A DNA stretch of 64,000 nt from Diplodia intermedia (GCA_021495925.1 JAKEKT010000093.1:1-64000); one strand, 5' to 3'; shown: positions 11,597-23,900, counted from the stretch's first letter. Translations and numbers: made by a program. Notes: a model not told the origin generated them from the letters alone.

Positions 11597-11815
11597 TCAC
11601 GACCGCACGATGACGGTGAGAACGATGCTTTTCTATATCGAGAAAGTCCGTACATCGCCAATCACCCTCCCACACACCGATCGTCCCGCAATTCCGTCCC
11701 GCCCAGCTGCGTACCTCGTCCATCTCGACCCCCATCCCCTCATCCCCCTTTCCCCTGAAAAAAAAAAAGGAAACCAAACAAACCACAAGCACCTCGCCCC
11801 CTCCCTCCAACCAAC

Positions 11816-13716
11816 CTACTCCATCATGACCGCCTCCCACGCCTTCGACTTCTCCCCACCACCCCCCACCTCCACCCCCTCCCTCCTCCTCATCAACACC
11901 CTCGCCTCCGGATCCGGATAAACATTCTCATCCGCGCTCAAATTCCTCGGCCGGCCCACGCCCTCCGGGTACGCAAAGTCGAAGTTCAGCAGCAAGTGGG
12001 CGAGGATCATCTTGATCTCGTTGGCGGCGAAGAAGCGGCCGGGGCACGAGTACTTGCCGTGGCCGAAGTGCAGCGAAGTCGCGTCCGTCGTGGCGAACTG
12101 GTGTTTGTTGGCGGCGCCGGATTCGGATTCGCGCAGGCGCGCGTAGCGGAAGCCGTCGAAGGCGGATGGGTTGGCGGTGTTGGAGGGGTCGTGCAGGACA
12201 GAGTCGGACGCCATGCTGAAGTGCGTTCCGCGTGGTAGTGTTGTTCCGTCTGAGAGCGTGATGGGGCTGCGTACGATGCGGTTGAATGCGACTGCCCGCG
12301 GGGGAAGGTGGTTGGGTTAGCGGTTGTTGTTTTTCTTCTTCTTTGCTTGATGGGATGGGTGTGTGTGTGTGTGTGTGTGTGTGTGAGTGAGAGAGTGAGA
12401 GAGGGAGAGAGATAGAGAGAGAGAAAGAGAAAGCGCTTACGCAGACTGGGCGGGTTGTGGCGCTGGGACTCCTTGAGGAAGCTGTCGAGGTTGCGCATCT
12501 TGTTCAGCGTCGTCTTCTTCCACCCGCCGTCCTCGGCCAGCACGCGGAGCGCCTCGGCGCGGAGCGGCTCGAAGTAGTCGGGCCGCGCGCAGACGTCGTA
12601 CAGCGCGTGCGCGGCCGACATGGTGGTCGTGTGGATCGAGGCCAGGCTGAGCAGCAGCTGGCGGTGCGCGAGCTTGTCGGGCTGCCCGTCGTTGGCGTTG
12701 GCCGCGTCCATCATCCACTGCAGCAGGTCCTGCGGCTTCCGGTACTCCTCGCCGCCGTCGCTCTCCAGCCGCCGCCGTTCGCGCACCTCGGGGCTGATGA
12801 TGCGCTTCGCCGTCGCCAGGTTCGAGTGCACGCGCCAGTACGAGGGCAGGCCGACGGCGATGAAGGGGTGCAGGAAGGCCGGGAACATGCGCAGCGTCAT
12901 CACCGTCCGGAACACGTTCTCCGTGTATTCGATGCTGGTCGCCAGCCATTCCTCGTTGCGGCAGCTCTTCTCGCCCAGGAAGACGCGGGCCGAGATGCGC
13001 GCGACCATCTTGAGCAGGATCGCGTTGATCTGGACCTCGACCCATTTGCCTGCGCCGGTTTCTGTTAGTGTCGAGAAAGCACGCGGTGGTGGGGGAATCG
13101 TCTACCTTTGCAGTCGGGAGTCTCTTTCTTCAGCGCAAAGTCAAGCTCGTCCTTGACGATGGGGATGATGGAGCCGAGACTGGGCGTAAGCTTGGTCTGA
13201 AGAACCTTGGAGTGCAGATCACTCTCAAGCAAGATCAGCGTGGTGGAGTAGCGGCCGAGGAGGTTCTTGATGTGGGCTCGGATGGCGCTGATCTTCTCGT
13301 CTGGCAGGTTGCGCAACTCGTCGACGAACTTGTTCGGGATGATGAGGATGTCGGCATCGTTGCGGCGGACTTTGAACATGGACGACTTGAACTGTGGGCG
13401 CGAATTAGCTCGCGCCTCCAAGCTGGGCTTCTGAGCATCTCACTTTGGCGTAGCCCTCGCGGATCATTGGAGCGGCGCCCCGGACGAAGCGCAGACCGAC
13501 AACCCATCCCGGCTCGATCCATGATTTGTGCCCGACGAAAGGTGCTTTCACGCCAAGGATCTTGTTCGCAAGCACTTTGATGACTTGGAAGATCCAAACA
13601 CCGGTGATTGCAAGAACGGCCCAGTCTCGAGGGCTGTACTGAGCTGCTTGGGCTTCAAGGGTGCGAGTAAGGCCGAGGCCCGTGTTGTTGGTAAGGGTAA
13701 TCGTGTGAGCGCTCAT
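11816..13716 (-). CDS. Cytochrome P450 monooxygenase (fungal terpenoid type), copy 1
   Basis: Four exons: 13716-13444, 13391-13106, 13049-12441, 12291-11816 (547 aa). N-terminal membrane anchor near residues 30-50 (WAVLAITGVWIFQVIKVL). I-helix LASIHTTTMSAAHAL, ExxR in KESQR, and the heme-ligand motif FGHGKYSCPGRFFA with Cys about 472. The family look is that of fungal diterpene P450s (CYP68/CYP503-like). The third intron (12440-12292) contains a TG dinucleotide run and GA-rich DNA. Earlier in-frame ATGs exist at 13788 and just downstream; 13716 was chosen because MSAHTITL lies closer to the anchor. It very likely hydroxylates or oxidises the diterpene skeleton in the ER membrane. Confidence 0.9.
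12361..12384. repeat. TG dinucleotide microsatellite in a P450 intron
   Basis: A run of about twelve TG units followed by GAGAGA-rich sequence to about 12432, lying inside the third intron of the P450 gene. It should be length-variable between isolates. Confidence 0.85.
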
Positions 13717-14007
13717 GGTGACAATGTGGTCAAGTGAAAGTTGAGTTCCTGTTTGCTGTCTCATGACCATTTGAATGAGAGCTCCCATATAGGCTCAAGG
13801 TGTCTAGCGATTTGGACGTCTGCTTGCACGGATTCGGATTTCCTCATCGGGTTGCCCGGAACCATCCGCGTCCCGTGAAACGATCACGCACAAGGCATCA
13901 GGATTGTTTCAGACACTCGCATTCTGTCTAACTCTTGCGTCACCGCTGAGTTCAGCTCTGGTCTCCGAGTGTAGTCCATCCCACTTCGGCTGGCAGCCGA
14001 GCTCCCC

Positions 14008-15130
14008 TCACTCAGCCTTGCCCGACACCGAATGCCAGATGGCGTCCATGGCCGAGACAGCCTCGTCGGGCAACGGACCTTTCTGCACAGCCTCGACATT
14101 GCTCACTATTTGCTCCGGCTTGCTCGCACCGAGGATGACGCCGTCCTGTTCACCGAGAGCCGAGTGGTAGAAGATCCAACGCAGGCTCGCCTCGATCTTG
14201 GAAATGCCTCGGGCGTCGATGATGCTGTTGAGGCGGTCGATGGCGTCGTGCATCTCCTTCTTGTCGTACTGCGCCTTGTAGGACTGGCCCATGACGTTGC
14301 CGTCGGCGAAGCGGGTGCCTTGCGTCTCGTTGGCCGACAGCCGACCAGTGAGGAAACCGCCGGCGAGGGGGCTGCAGGCGGTCAGTCAGCGTGGAAAATC
14401 CGAGGCCGTGTGCGGGTGCCTACCTGAATGCATTGAAAGTAATTCCGTGCTTCCGGAGCGTGGGAAACAGCGTGTCCTCGACACCGCGGCACACGAGGTT
14501 GTACTGGCCCTGGTAAACGGTCGGCGCCATGTAGCCCTTACGCTCGCATATGGCAATGAATTCAGTCAGCATCTCAGCTGAGAAGTTGGATACGCCGAGC
14601 TGCATCTTGTGAGCATGTGATTGTTTGCTGGCGAAGAAGGGCAACTACCTGCTCAAAGAGGCCCATCTTGTGCATTGCGTTGAGGCCGTCGGCCTGTTCC
14701 TCCAGCGGAGTCTGCGGATCGGGCATGTGGCAGTACAAAACATTGAGGTGGGCCTGTTGATACTAGTCAGCAGCAATCAATGGCGCTGCGAAGGAAGTCG
14801 ACTGACACCCTTGGTCTCATGCATCTTCAGGCGGGCGTTGCTCTCATAGAGTGACTTGTCGATGGCGAGGGGCGTCAGGGTGCCTTTGCCATCGCCAGAG
14901 CTCAGGATTTTGGAGTCAATGGTGAAGCCATCGCGGACGGCGCCAGCCTCACCAAGGAGCTTCTCTGAGGCTCCTGGGTTGGTCGGGGGATAGCGAGCGG
15001 CCGTGTCGATCCTGCGGATGCCAAGCGCCTTCAGCGAGTGAAGCAGCCCGGTGACGGCCTCGGGCGTTGTGTAGGCGCTGCCAATGGAGGCGCCGCCAAA
15101 GATGATTTCGGGGTGGGTAGTTTTCGACAT
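14008..15130 (-). CDS. Aldo-keto reductase (AKR7-like)
   Basis: Four exons: 15130-14807, 14753-14649, 14605-14424, 14371-14008 (324 aa, the usual length). Catalytic tetrad residues are visible: Asp and Tyr in RIDTAARYPP, Lys in TIDSKI, His in LYCHMPD. QLGVSNFSAE and ILGASKPEQI are typical AKR cofactor and barrel segments. The closest look is to aflatoxin-aldehyde-reductase-like NADPH enzymes. Within the cluster it could reduce an aldehyde or ketone made by the P450s or FAD oxidases. A TATA-like element (minus strand, 15199-15207) lies about 70 bp upstream of the start. Confidence 0.9.
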
Positions 15131-15523
15131 GGTGGATCACGGTGTTGGAGTATTGCAGCGTCGTTTGGTTTGGAGAGAGGGCGGGCAGCTTGCGGCGCAA
15201 TAAATAGGAACGGCAGACAAAGAGCGTGACGTAGCTTGTGTAAGCAAATCAGTAGTCGCGACAGGCTGCAGCTACCTAAATCTTCAGCCCAGCCCCGGTC
15301 CCATGTCTCGCTCGCTTGGTAATCCTCCGCTGGTTGGCAACTACATAAGTCTTGGCCCCCACCCGCTTGTCGCTTGCTTCCGAGCCGAATTGCATGACAA
15401 ATTGCCCTTTTCGGTCACCCCGCTTTCCATTTGATTTCCTATTCGGTACGTCCGCTAGTCTGTAACCATTTGGATCCCGCCATTGTGTTTCGCATACGAT
15501 AGCAACCTCCGCAGGAGTGGCGA
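15131..15523. promoter_or_regulatory. Upstream region of the aldo-keto reductase gene
   Basis: 393 bp between the AKR start and the stop of the second P450 gene, both on the minus strand. It contains the TATTTATT element at 15199-15207 (read on the minus strand). Nothing else recognised. Confidence 0.4.
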
Positions 15524-17275
15524 TCAGGATGCCTTCCCCGCAGTTTGTTCTTTGCGCGGCCGGAAAACAACGACTTGCTCCCGACTCGGGCCAATTCCTT
15601 CTCCCGAGAAGACGTTTTCAGGACGCTCGGTCTGCCCGGCGGGAAAGGAAACATCGTACTTCAGAATGATATTCGCCAGCACCGCTTTGATCTGCGCTGC
15701 GGCAAAGAACCGGCCAGGACAAGCAAACTTGCCGTGGCCGAAAGGTAAACTGGTGGCCCCTGTGCTGGTGAACTGGTGGCGCTTGGCTTCATCTTCCGAC
15801 TGCAGCCGCTTTCGGAAAAACCGGAACCCGTCGAACGTGTCAGCGTTCGGATAGTAGCGCTCGTCGTGCGCAATCGAATTGGTCGCCATGGTAATGAAGG
15901 ACTTTGCTGGGATGACGGTGCCATCTGACAGACGCAGGGGCGACATGACCTTTCGGTTGAAAGACACTGTTGTCTGTCAGCACATATGGGGGTACTGAGT
16001 AGTGGGGAACACTCACAAAGACCGGGATGGTTGACACGCTGCGATTCCTTCATGAAGCTATCCAGGCGCTTCATGTTGTTGATGGCCGAGAGACTCCAGC
16101 CTTCCTTGCCGACGACCTCACGAATCTCATCCCGCAGTGGCTCAATGTATTGCGGCATGGCGCACAAGTCGAAAAGAGCGTGCGTTGCGCTCATGGTGCT
16201 AGTATGGACAGCCGCAAGGGTCAGGAAGAGCACCTTGCGCGTAAGCACCTTCGGGTCGCGGTCAGCGCCCCGTGCCGAGTCACTAAGCCATTGGATCATG
16301 TCGAGGGACATCTTCTCTCCAGGATATTTGAGCCGCTCCTCGAACAGATGAGCCAGGCAACTCTCCGCGGTTTGGATGTGGTCTTGGACACGCTTCGTAG
16401 ATGACAGGAACGGCGCAATGAAGGGACGAGCGAAGGGTGGGTATGCCCGCAAGGCGGTGGAAACGTGGAAGACGTCCAAGGTGTACCCCGTGGCCGTGTT
16501 GAGCCAATCTTCACTACGGCTGACGGGAAGCCCAACAAGGACTCTGGATGTGATTCCCGCGACGGTGCGTAGGATGGTCGCGTATGCCGCGAGCGAGACT
16601 TCTCCCTGCGTCTCGGGAATGGCATTGGACAACCAAAAACATGCCTCTTCGTTGACGGGACGAACCAGCTTGTCTGACGGCTGAGGTCAACTTCAAGCGT
16701 TGGCTAAAACGAAAGGTGTTCGACATACTCAAGTTCTGCGTCAACTGAGCCTTGCAAACATCATTTTGCAGGTGGCTGGTCTGTATGATGTCCAGTGTCG
16801 AGTACGCTCCAAGGTGCCTCTTTCGGGTGGTTAGTAGATATTAGGGCAGCCCAGAGCGAGGGAAATGTACCTCGGTCATGCCAGCGCGCACGCTCAAAAC
16901 ACTCTCTGGCGCGGTCCGGATCTCGTCTACGTATTTGTTGCTGAGCACAATGCGCTCCATGTCGGCCGTCTGCACCTTGAACATGCTGTCTTTGTACTGC
17001 GCAAGGTAAGCATCGCTGGATCCAGAGCAAGCCACGCCACTGACCTTGTCGTATCCGCATTGGATTATCTTTCCTCCGTTGGCGACAAAGTTGCGTTTTG
17101 CGCGCGCGAGCCCAAACCATCCCGGTGCTGGTCCTGCCCGTGGGGCGGATTTGGTGTCTGGTGCCGGGGAGAACAGCCATGAACAAAAGAGGAGAATGAC
17201 AGACGAGAGAATAGGCCAGGCGAGGAAGGGCATGAGTATCTCCGCCTCGTCGGTTTTCATCAATGCGCCGATCAT
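15524..17275 (-). CDS. Cytochrome P450 monooxygenase (fungal terpenoid type), copy 2
   Basis: Four exons: 17275-16871, 16819-16729, 16673-16017, 15966-15524 (531 aa). N-terminal hydrophobic anchor AEILMPFLAWPILSSVILLF. The segment DSMFKVQ...RIVLSNKYVDEIR, I-helix LAAVHTSTMSATHAL, ExxR in KESQR, and FGHGKFACPGRFFA (Cys about 467) mark a CYP68/GA14-synthase-like P450. Intron phases (0, 1, 1) equal those of the other cluster P450, and the last intron sits at the same place before the xFNR segment. An in-frame ATG at 17479 exists upstream but would precede the anchor by 68 residues. Divergent from the diterpene cyclase gene across 438 bp. Confidence 0.9.
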
Positions 17276-17713
17276 GGTTGCAAGGCTCCACGGAAAGTGT
17301 GGTGTTCTGGAGGGAGGGTTGATGGGCAGTCGTCGGGTAGTATCATCGCGCAATCTCGGCGCCGTCCTGAAATGTGCGTCCGAGATCATGACGAAACCGG
17401 TCAGCACGGAACACTCTTCTGGCGGTCCGTACTGAAGAATTGCTAATGACGCTTTTTGACAGGATAGTGACTTCGGCAATCCTCCGAGTGCCGGATTTCG
17501 CGCCCGAGGGCTACTCCCAACACTACCGATGGGTCTACGTTATCTCACTGGTCAGACGCTTCGCAACGCACAACCCCCACGTTACACTGCAGCACTTGTC
17601 TCACTACCCAGACTCTGCTGGAGGTTGGCCGGGCGGACAAGGTCTACGGGGATGTGATGTACTTGTAGCGAGTGGTCGGCATATGCGAACCGTCCACCGC
17701 AACTTCCACAACC
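17276..17713. promoter_or_regulatory. Divergent promoter region of P450 copy 2 and diterpene cyclase
   Basis: 438 bp between divergent start codons, probably shared by both genes. CGG/CCG half-sites are present (for example around 17393-17416, CGGTCAGCACGG and CGGTCCG), which fit Zn2Cys6 binding but are short and could be chance. Confidence 0.45.
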
Positions 17714-20700
17714 ATGATCTCCAAACTCTTCGAAGCGAGCTGTGCCGACACTTTGAGCCAGGAGAGCAGAACCCTCCTCCACGACGCTCTCCAAGGCTAC
17801 GATGAACTCTACGGCGTTGGTTCTATGAGCAGCGCCGTGTACGACACTGCTTGGGTATCCCTGATCACCAAGACTGTGGATGGAAGCAAGCAATGGCTCT
17901 TCCCTGAATGCTTCTACTTCCTGCTCCGCACCCAGCTCGGCAACGGAGCTTGGGAGTCGTACGCGTCCGAGGTTGACGGCATCCTCAACACGGCAGCATC
18001 TTTGATCTCGCTGAAACGACACGCATGCGAGCTTCTACAGATCCTCGACGTCCCTCCGCGCGAGCTCGATGACCGCATAGAGAGAGCCGTTGAGGCACTG
18101 GGATCGATGCTGGCCGACTGGGATGTGGCCTCGGCCGCGCACGTTGGATTCGAGATCATCGTCCCCGCTCTTCTTGACGAGCTTGAGCGGGAAGGTCTTT
18201 TCTTCAGTTTCAAAGGACGAGAGAAGCTGCTGAAAATTAACGCTGCGAAGCTCTCTCGATTCAATTCAGCCTTCCTCTACAGCACGCTCAAGACCACAGC
18301 GCTGCACTCACTGGAGGCCTTCATCGGCAAAATCGACTTCGACAAGGTCTCCCACCACAAGGTCCACGGCGCCATGATGGCTTCTCCATCTTCAACAGCG
18401 GCGTACCTGATGCATGTCTCCACGTGGGATTCCGACGCCGAAGACTACCTCCGACATGTGATCCAGAGAGCATCAAACAACGGTGACGGCGGCGTGCCAA
18501 GCGCATACCCATCCACCTACTTCGAGCTTACCTGGGTACGTGTGTCAATTTGCTGACAAGATTGTCGATCGCTAATGTGTTCCAGATCCTCTCCACCCTT
18601 CTCAAGTCAGGATATACCGCAGCAGATCTGGACTCATGGGAGCTGGAGAAAGCCAAGACCATCTTGGCACAAGTCTTCAAGCGTGAAGGTGGAACTATTG
18701 GCTTTGGTAGGTATCTCAGATTTTCCTTTAATTTCCCTGTGATGCTGACCGAATAAGCGCCCAACACTGGAGCAGATGCAGACGACACGGCCAAGGGACT
18801 TCTGACCTTGAAGATGTTGGGAGTCAACATCGCCCCCGACCAGATGGTACAGAACTTCGAAGCGAAAGGCCATTTCCGCACATACTCATCCGAGAGAGAC
18901 CCGAGCCTCAGTGCAAACTGCAACGTCATGGTCGCATTGCTTCACATGGACGACGTGTCGCGCTACTCTCCCCAAATATTGAAGTGCGTGCGCTTTATCT
19001 GCGATTGCTGGTGGGAAAGCGATGGCTCCGTTAAGGACAAATGGGTACGTTTGGCTGTCCGTACCAATTCGACAGTGCACTAACGGAACCTGCACAGAAT
19101 CTCTGCTACCTGTACCCATCCATGCTCATGGTCGAAGCATTCGTGGACCTGCTGTCCCTCACAGAGAGAGGACTACTATCCGACCTTCTGGACCAAGAAA
19201 CAAAATCCAGGTTGTCTGTAGCACTTTGCCAAGCCACTCTGCGTGTGATGTTGCAGCAAATGGACGACGGTTCCTGGAACGGATCACCGGAGCAGACATC
19301 CTACGCCATTCTCACCCTGGTGCAAGCCCGCCGAGTCGCCTTCTTCGAACCCATCAGCACGGAGCTGGACTCAGCCATCGAACGCGGACGCGAGTACATC
19401 AAGTTCGCCCATGATGCAACACCAGAGGCCATCTGGATCGAGAAAGTTTCGTACACGTCCCCACTGCTTTCCAAGACATACACGCTCGCCGCACTGAAAG
19501 CCTCTGAGCCGCGCGCCATCGCCACAGTCGGCCACGAGCTGGGCAGCGGCGGTGCAGCGAACGCAAAGCTGGACCGCTACGTCGACTTCTACCGGCGCAC
19601 CCCGCTCTTCTCGGGCATTCCGCGCTGGCAACTCCGCGCATCCATCCTCGAAGCCTCGCTCTTCCTCCCCCTGCTGCGCGAGCGGCATCTCGCCGTCTTC
19701 CCGCGCGAGGGGCTGGAGGAAGAGCGCTACCTGGAGCTCATCCCCTTCACCTGGACAGGCTGCAACAATCGCTGCGGCACTTTCGCGTCGGCGTCCTTCT
19801 TGTACGAGATGATGGTCATCTCGCTGCTCAACTATCAGGCCGACGAGTTCATGGAGGCCGCGGCTGGGCCTGCCTTCGCCGAGGATCTGGACGAGCTGCG
19901 CCGGCGGATCGAAAGCCTCTTCGCGGCGGACGACGACGACGACGACGAGGGGGAGCGGAAGACGAACCCGTCCAAGCGCCCGCACGGGACGACGAATGGC
20001 GACGGTCATGTCGAGATGTCTCTGAACGGCACCACCGAGCCGCCAGGATCAGAAGACGACGTCCTGAGCCCGCTCGCCCGCTTCGTCGACCACGTGCTCA
20101 CGCACCCGGCCGTCGCGGCCGCCAGCGCGCACGACGCCGCGCAGGTCCGGCGCGAGCTGCGCACCTTCCTGCTCGCGCACGTCGCCCAAGCCTCGGACAA
20201 CGCCCGCTTCGTCGCCGAGAAGGAAGGAAACAGGCCAGCATCGGCCACCTCATCATCATCATCATCATCATCATCGTCGTCGTCATCGTCATCGTCATCG
20301 ACCCCATCCTCCCCTTCCACGTCACCAGCCCTGTCCGCGTCGTCGTCCTCCCTCTCAGAGACACCCTCCTCCACCTCCTCCACCTTCACCTCCCCCACCA
20401 CCTCCTTCTTCACCTGGGTCCGCTCCACCTCCGCCGACCACACCTCATGCCCGTACTCCTTCGCACTCGTCTGCGCCATGCTGGGCGGCGGCGGTGGTGG
20501 TGGTGGTGACAACAAAGAAGAAGACTGCTTCCCGCTCGTCTCCCAGAAATACTTCGCCGCCGACCTCTGCCGCCACCTGGCGACCATGTGCCGCATGTAC
20601 AACGACTGCGGCTCCGTGCGGCGCGACCGCGCCGAGGGCAACCTCAACTCCGTCGACTTCGCCGAGTTCGCCACTACCAAGAACAGGTATCATGGTGGCA

Positions 20701-20840
20701 ACACCACCAACAACAACGGTGACGACGACGACGACGACGATGAGGAGGAAGAAGCGAAGAAGGCGCTGTTCCATCTGGCCGAGTACGAGAGGGAGTGCCT
20801 CGGCGCGGCGCTCGCGCGGCTGCAGCACGCGGGGCAGGAG

Positions 20841-20872
<32 letters not shown>

Positions 20873-21005
20873 GGTTGGCTGGCCGAGGAAGATGGCGGTG
20901 ATGCGGCTGTTTTGCGATGTCACGGATTTGTATGGGCAGGTTTACGTCGTGAGGGATATGGGGACGAGGATGGTGCGGGGGGAGGGAGAGGGGGGTGGTG
21001 CGTGA
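17714..21005 (+). CDS. Bifunctional diterpene cyclase (CPS/KS type)
   Basis: Four exons: 17714-18535, 18586-18706, 18776-19044, 19098-21005 (1039 aa; family members are about 950). N-terminus YDTAWVSLI is typical. The class II protonation motif DADD is at 315-318. The class I half has DEFME at 653-657 (Asp-rich DExxE type) and the second metal-binding stretch NDCGSVRRDRAE at 906-917. Both active sites therefore look intact: GGPP to a copalyl-type diphosphate, then ionisation to a tricyclic or tetracyclic diterpene (kaurane, pimarane, aphidicolane or related; not predictable). The extra length comes from Asp, Ser (about 20 in a row), Gly and Asp/Glu runs inserted between conserved segments of the class I half. 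An ATG at 17672 is in frame, but the family usually starts close to 17714. Confidence 0.93.
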
Positions 21006-21980
21006 GTGGGTGGACTCGCGGTCGGCTGCTTGGAGTGTTGTGTTCGTTGGGTGGAGTGGAGTGAGGTGGTGTTGACGCTTTCAGTATAGCAGACAGTGGT
21101 GTCTTGGAATAGAATGGTCGGTGTGAGAATTGTCCCGTGTTGATTTGTCGACACGTGCATGCCCGCATTTGGTGTCTTTTGCACCATGTGGTAAAGTGCA
21201 TGGTAAGCACATAGACTCTCTGTCGTCCCACGGGAAACTGCTGCTCGCGTTGTTTCACCGATTTGATGCTGCACGTTTTTCTGCACACAAGACCTCCGAT
21301 CTAGCGCTGCGTGCGGTTCGTACAACGTATCCTCGAAGGAGGTGGTGAAACCATGCCTACAGCAGCCATCGTCAGCACCAAGCGGAAAGCAAGAAAGATT
21401 CAGTTCCACTAGTCACGCAGCGGCATTGTTCGTGTGGCTGTGGAGTTCGTGCAACTCTGAACGACGCGCGGACCCGCGTCCGCTTGTAGGGTAAGGCATA
21501 CATTAAGCTTTCCATTCGAGGCGTACCAATATTCCTGGACTACACCGTGAGCTTACCTGATTCAGATAGCAACATCACTCCTGAGACTCGGAGAATTGTA
21601 GAAATAAGCAACAACGCGCTTGTCTGATCCTGTAAATAGCAGCTCGGGGGGCCAAAACACACGCAGGATTCCTCCACGATGGTGGAAAGAGGCGAGGCGC
21701 GAACAAAGCCGGAGGATCCAAGACGAACCGCCGTAGTGATGTACCCGGACGGTGTGCATGGTCAGCCGGCAGGAGCCCGGCTGAACCAGCGAAGGAAAGT
21801 GTGCCTTGTGGAACTGCAGCCGGGTGCCAACAATGGCTCACTGCAGCCACACAGGCAGCCACTAACAGTCGATTCCGCAAGCCATTCGACAGGGCTCTGT
21901 AATGGTGTATAAATTCCACTCACGAGTCCGGTCGAAGCGCAGCATATCAGCACTCAGCTAAAGGCCCCACCCCTGACATC
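21006..21980. promoter_or_regulatory. Intergenic region with promoter of FAD oxidase copy 2
   Basis: 975 bp without a gene. A TATA box (TATAAAT, 21908-21914) lies about 70 bp upstream of the oxidase start. At 21762-21784 is a perfect inverted repeat with 8-bp arms (TCAGCCGG / CCGGCTGA) and a 7-nt spacer, containing CGG-N7-CCG, a form expected for a Zn2Cys6 dimer. The rest shows nothing. Confidence 0.5.
21762..21784. promoter_or_regulatory. Perfect 8-bp-arm palindrome, CGG-N7-CCG, candidate Zn2Cys6 site
   Basis: Arms 21762-21769 and 21777-21784, spacer 21770-21776. It lies about 200 bp upstream of FAD oxidase copy 2 and 125 bp upstream of its TATA box. Binding by either cluster regulator is inference. 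Confidence 0.4.
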
Positions 21981-23900
21981 ATGCGCAGCACTGGCATATT
22001 GACCACCGCCGCACTACTAGCCGCCACGGCTACCGCGGCGCCGCAGCTACACCAATCCGGTCCGGACGATAACGCTCTAACGCGGTTCGTCTCCGACTTG
22101 GGATTGTCTTCGGCGGTGGCGCAGAACGTCACGGCGACGCTGAAGGCCGCCGACAACAGCACCCTGACCGATGTGGAGAAGGCGTCGTTGGCGTGCTACG
22201 TCAGCAGCGCTACTTTCGGCGGCGAGTACCTGGATGCTTCGTCGGCCAACTACACGGATCGGATCGATGTCAACTGGTAAGTGGCAAGGTTGAACGTTCC
22301 AAACGCTGTATCGCTGACGGGGCTTCGATAGGTCGGATGCCTGCTGGCAAGAGTCCCGGTGCATAGTCGAGCCCGGCTCCGCCAAGGATGTCTCTCGCGC
22401 CTTGCGCATCGTCGGCTTCCTCGGCAGCAAGTTTGCCGTGCGCAGTGGCGGCCACAATCCCAACGTTGGCTTTGCCAGCGTCGACGAGCATGGCGTGTTG
22501 ATCGACATGGTCAAGCTCGATGAAATTACATTGAACTACGACCAGTCAGTGGTCAGCGTGGGCCCGGGAAATCGATTCGGCGCAGTCTATGAGAAGCTCA
22601 ACTCATCTGGGCTCAGCATTGTTGGCGGCCGCGTTACCCATGTAGGTGTTGGAGGCTACATGCTGGGAGGTATGTTTTCTAATCGATTGCCTGCATCATT
22701 TACTGGGTACTGATGCCTCAGGTGGAATGGCCTTCTTCTCCAGCGAGTATGGCATGGCGGCAGACAACATCAAAAGTTTCGAGGTAATGTCGTCCTACCA
22801 GTTTTCGGAACGATTACTGACTCCCCGACAGATCGTGTTGGGGAATTCTTCCATAATCGATGCAAATGCGGAGTCCAATTCAGATCTTTACTGGGCCTTG
22901 AAGGGGGGCGGTACAAATTTTGGTATGTCAATTCCGCAACAGGCTGGAAGGAAAACTGACCCGACCCTTGTAGGCATCGTTACAAAATACGATGTGAACA
23001 CTATTCCAGCCGCTGACTGCTGGTTCGAGGGACGAACCTATGCTCCTAACCAGACCGAGAAACTCTTCGAGGCCATGATCAAGTACTCAGCAGCAGCAGA
23101 GAACGACACCAGTGCCGGGCTCGTATTCAACATTTCTCCCGGGGAGTCCATCGTGGCATTCGTGTACAGCAAGCCTGTGGAAAAGCCCGACGTGTACAGC
23201 ATGTTCTACGACATCCCCTACACTCAGAATTACATCAACTCAACCTTGGGTAATACGTACGACTTGGCTCTCGCATTTGCAGACGTGACGGACCTCAGCA
23301 CAGCAAGGTACTGTCCCCTTCTTGTTATCTTCTCCCCACGTCTTACTGACACGAAACATTAGGAGGCAGACCGTCGCGGTTGCGCACAAGTATAGTCTTC
23401 AATCATACAAGGAGAGCTACGCAACGTACCTGAATCTCTCTTCCCAGGTCGCCAAAGACTTCAATGGAACTCTGGCATACGGTGTTCAGCCGTTCACCAG
23501 CGCTGCCGTGAAGCAAAGCCAGCGACGAGGCGGCAACCCACTTGATTTGACGGATGTGTCTCAAGACTGTAAGTGTACAGCTTAGCCATCACTCCGAAAA
23601 CGCGGTGCTGACACGGTAAAAACAGGGTTTGCTTCGACAATCCAGTGGGAGGATGCGGAGAATGACGAAGCGGCGCTGAAGGCCATCCAAGCTCTGGGCG
23701 AGAGCGTCCGAGTGACCTCGGAGAAGTACGGCGCCGGCTTACCGTTGCGATTTATGAATGATGCAAACCACAAACAGAACGTGCTCGGAAGCTACGGAGC
23801 TGGAAGCCTCGCTCGGCTCCGGGATGTCAGCGAGAAGTACGACCCGCAGCAAGTGTTCCAGAAGCTGCAGAACAACGGCTTCCTGCTGTCCAAGGCTTGA
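21981..23900 (+). CDS. BBE-like FAD-linked oxidase, secreted/vesicular type (copy 2)
   Basis: Seven exons: 21981-22276, 22332-22669, 22722-22783, 22832-22922, 22974-23307, 23363-23568, 23626-23900 (533 aa). Signal-peptide-like start (MRSTGILTTAALLAATATAA). FAD site VRSGGHNPNVGF with His140; the second attachment Cys is absent as in copy 1 (GGRVTHVGVGG). Ends SLARLRDVSEKYDPQQVFQKLQ. Several splice sites fall at identical alignment positions in copy 1 (after the xVNW and GGxNF segments, before WFxSxIQW), and both last exons are 275 nt; copy 2 keeps two introns that copy 1 lacks. Probably acts on a cluster intermediate in the secretory pathway or vesicles. Confidence 0.92.

Noticed and set aside
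12361..12432. TG and GA repeats as a CRISPR-like or regulatory array
   Set aside because: Simple microsatellite inside a P450 intron; no spacer structure.
20098..20680. Antisense frames rich in Asp/Met over the cyclase Ser run
   Set aside because: Mirror of the TCA/TCG repeat; no independent evidence of coding.
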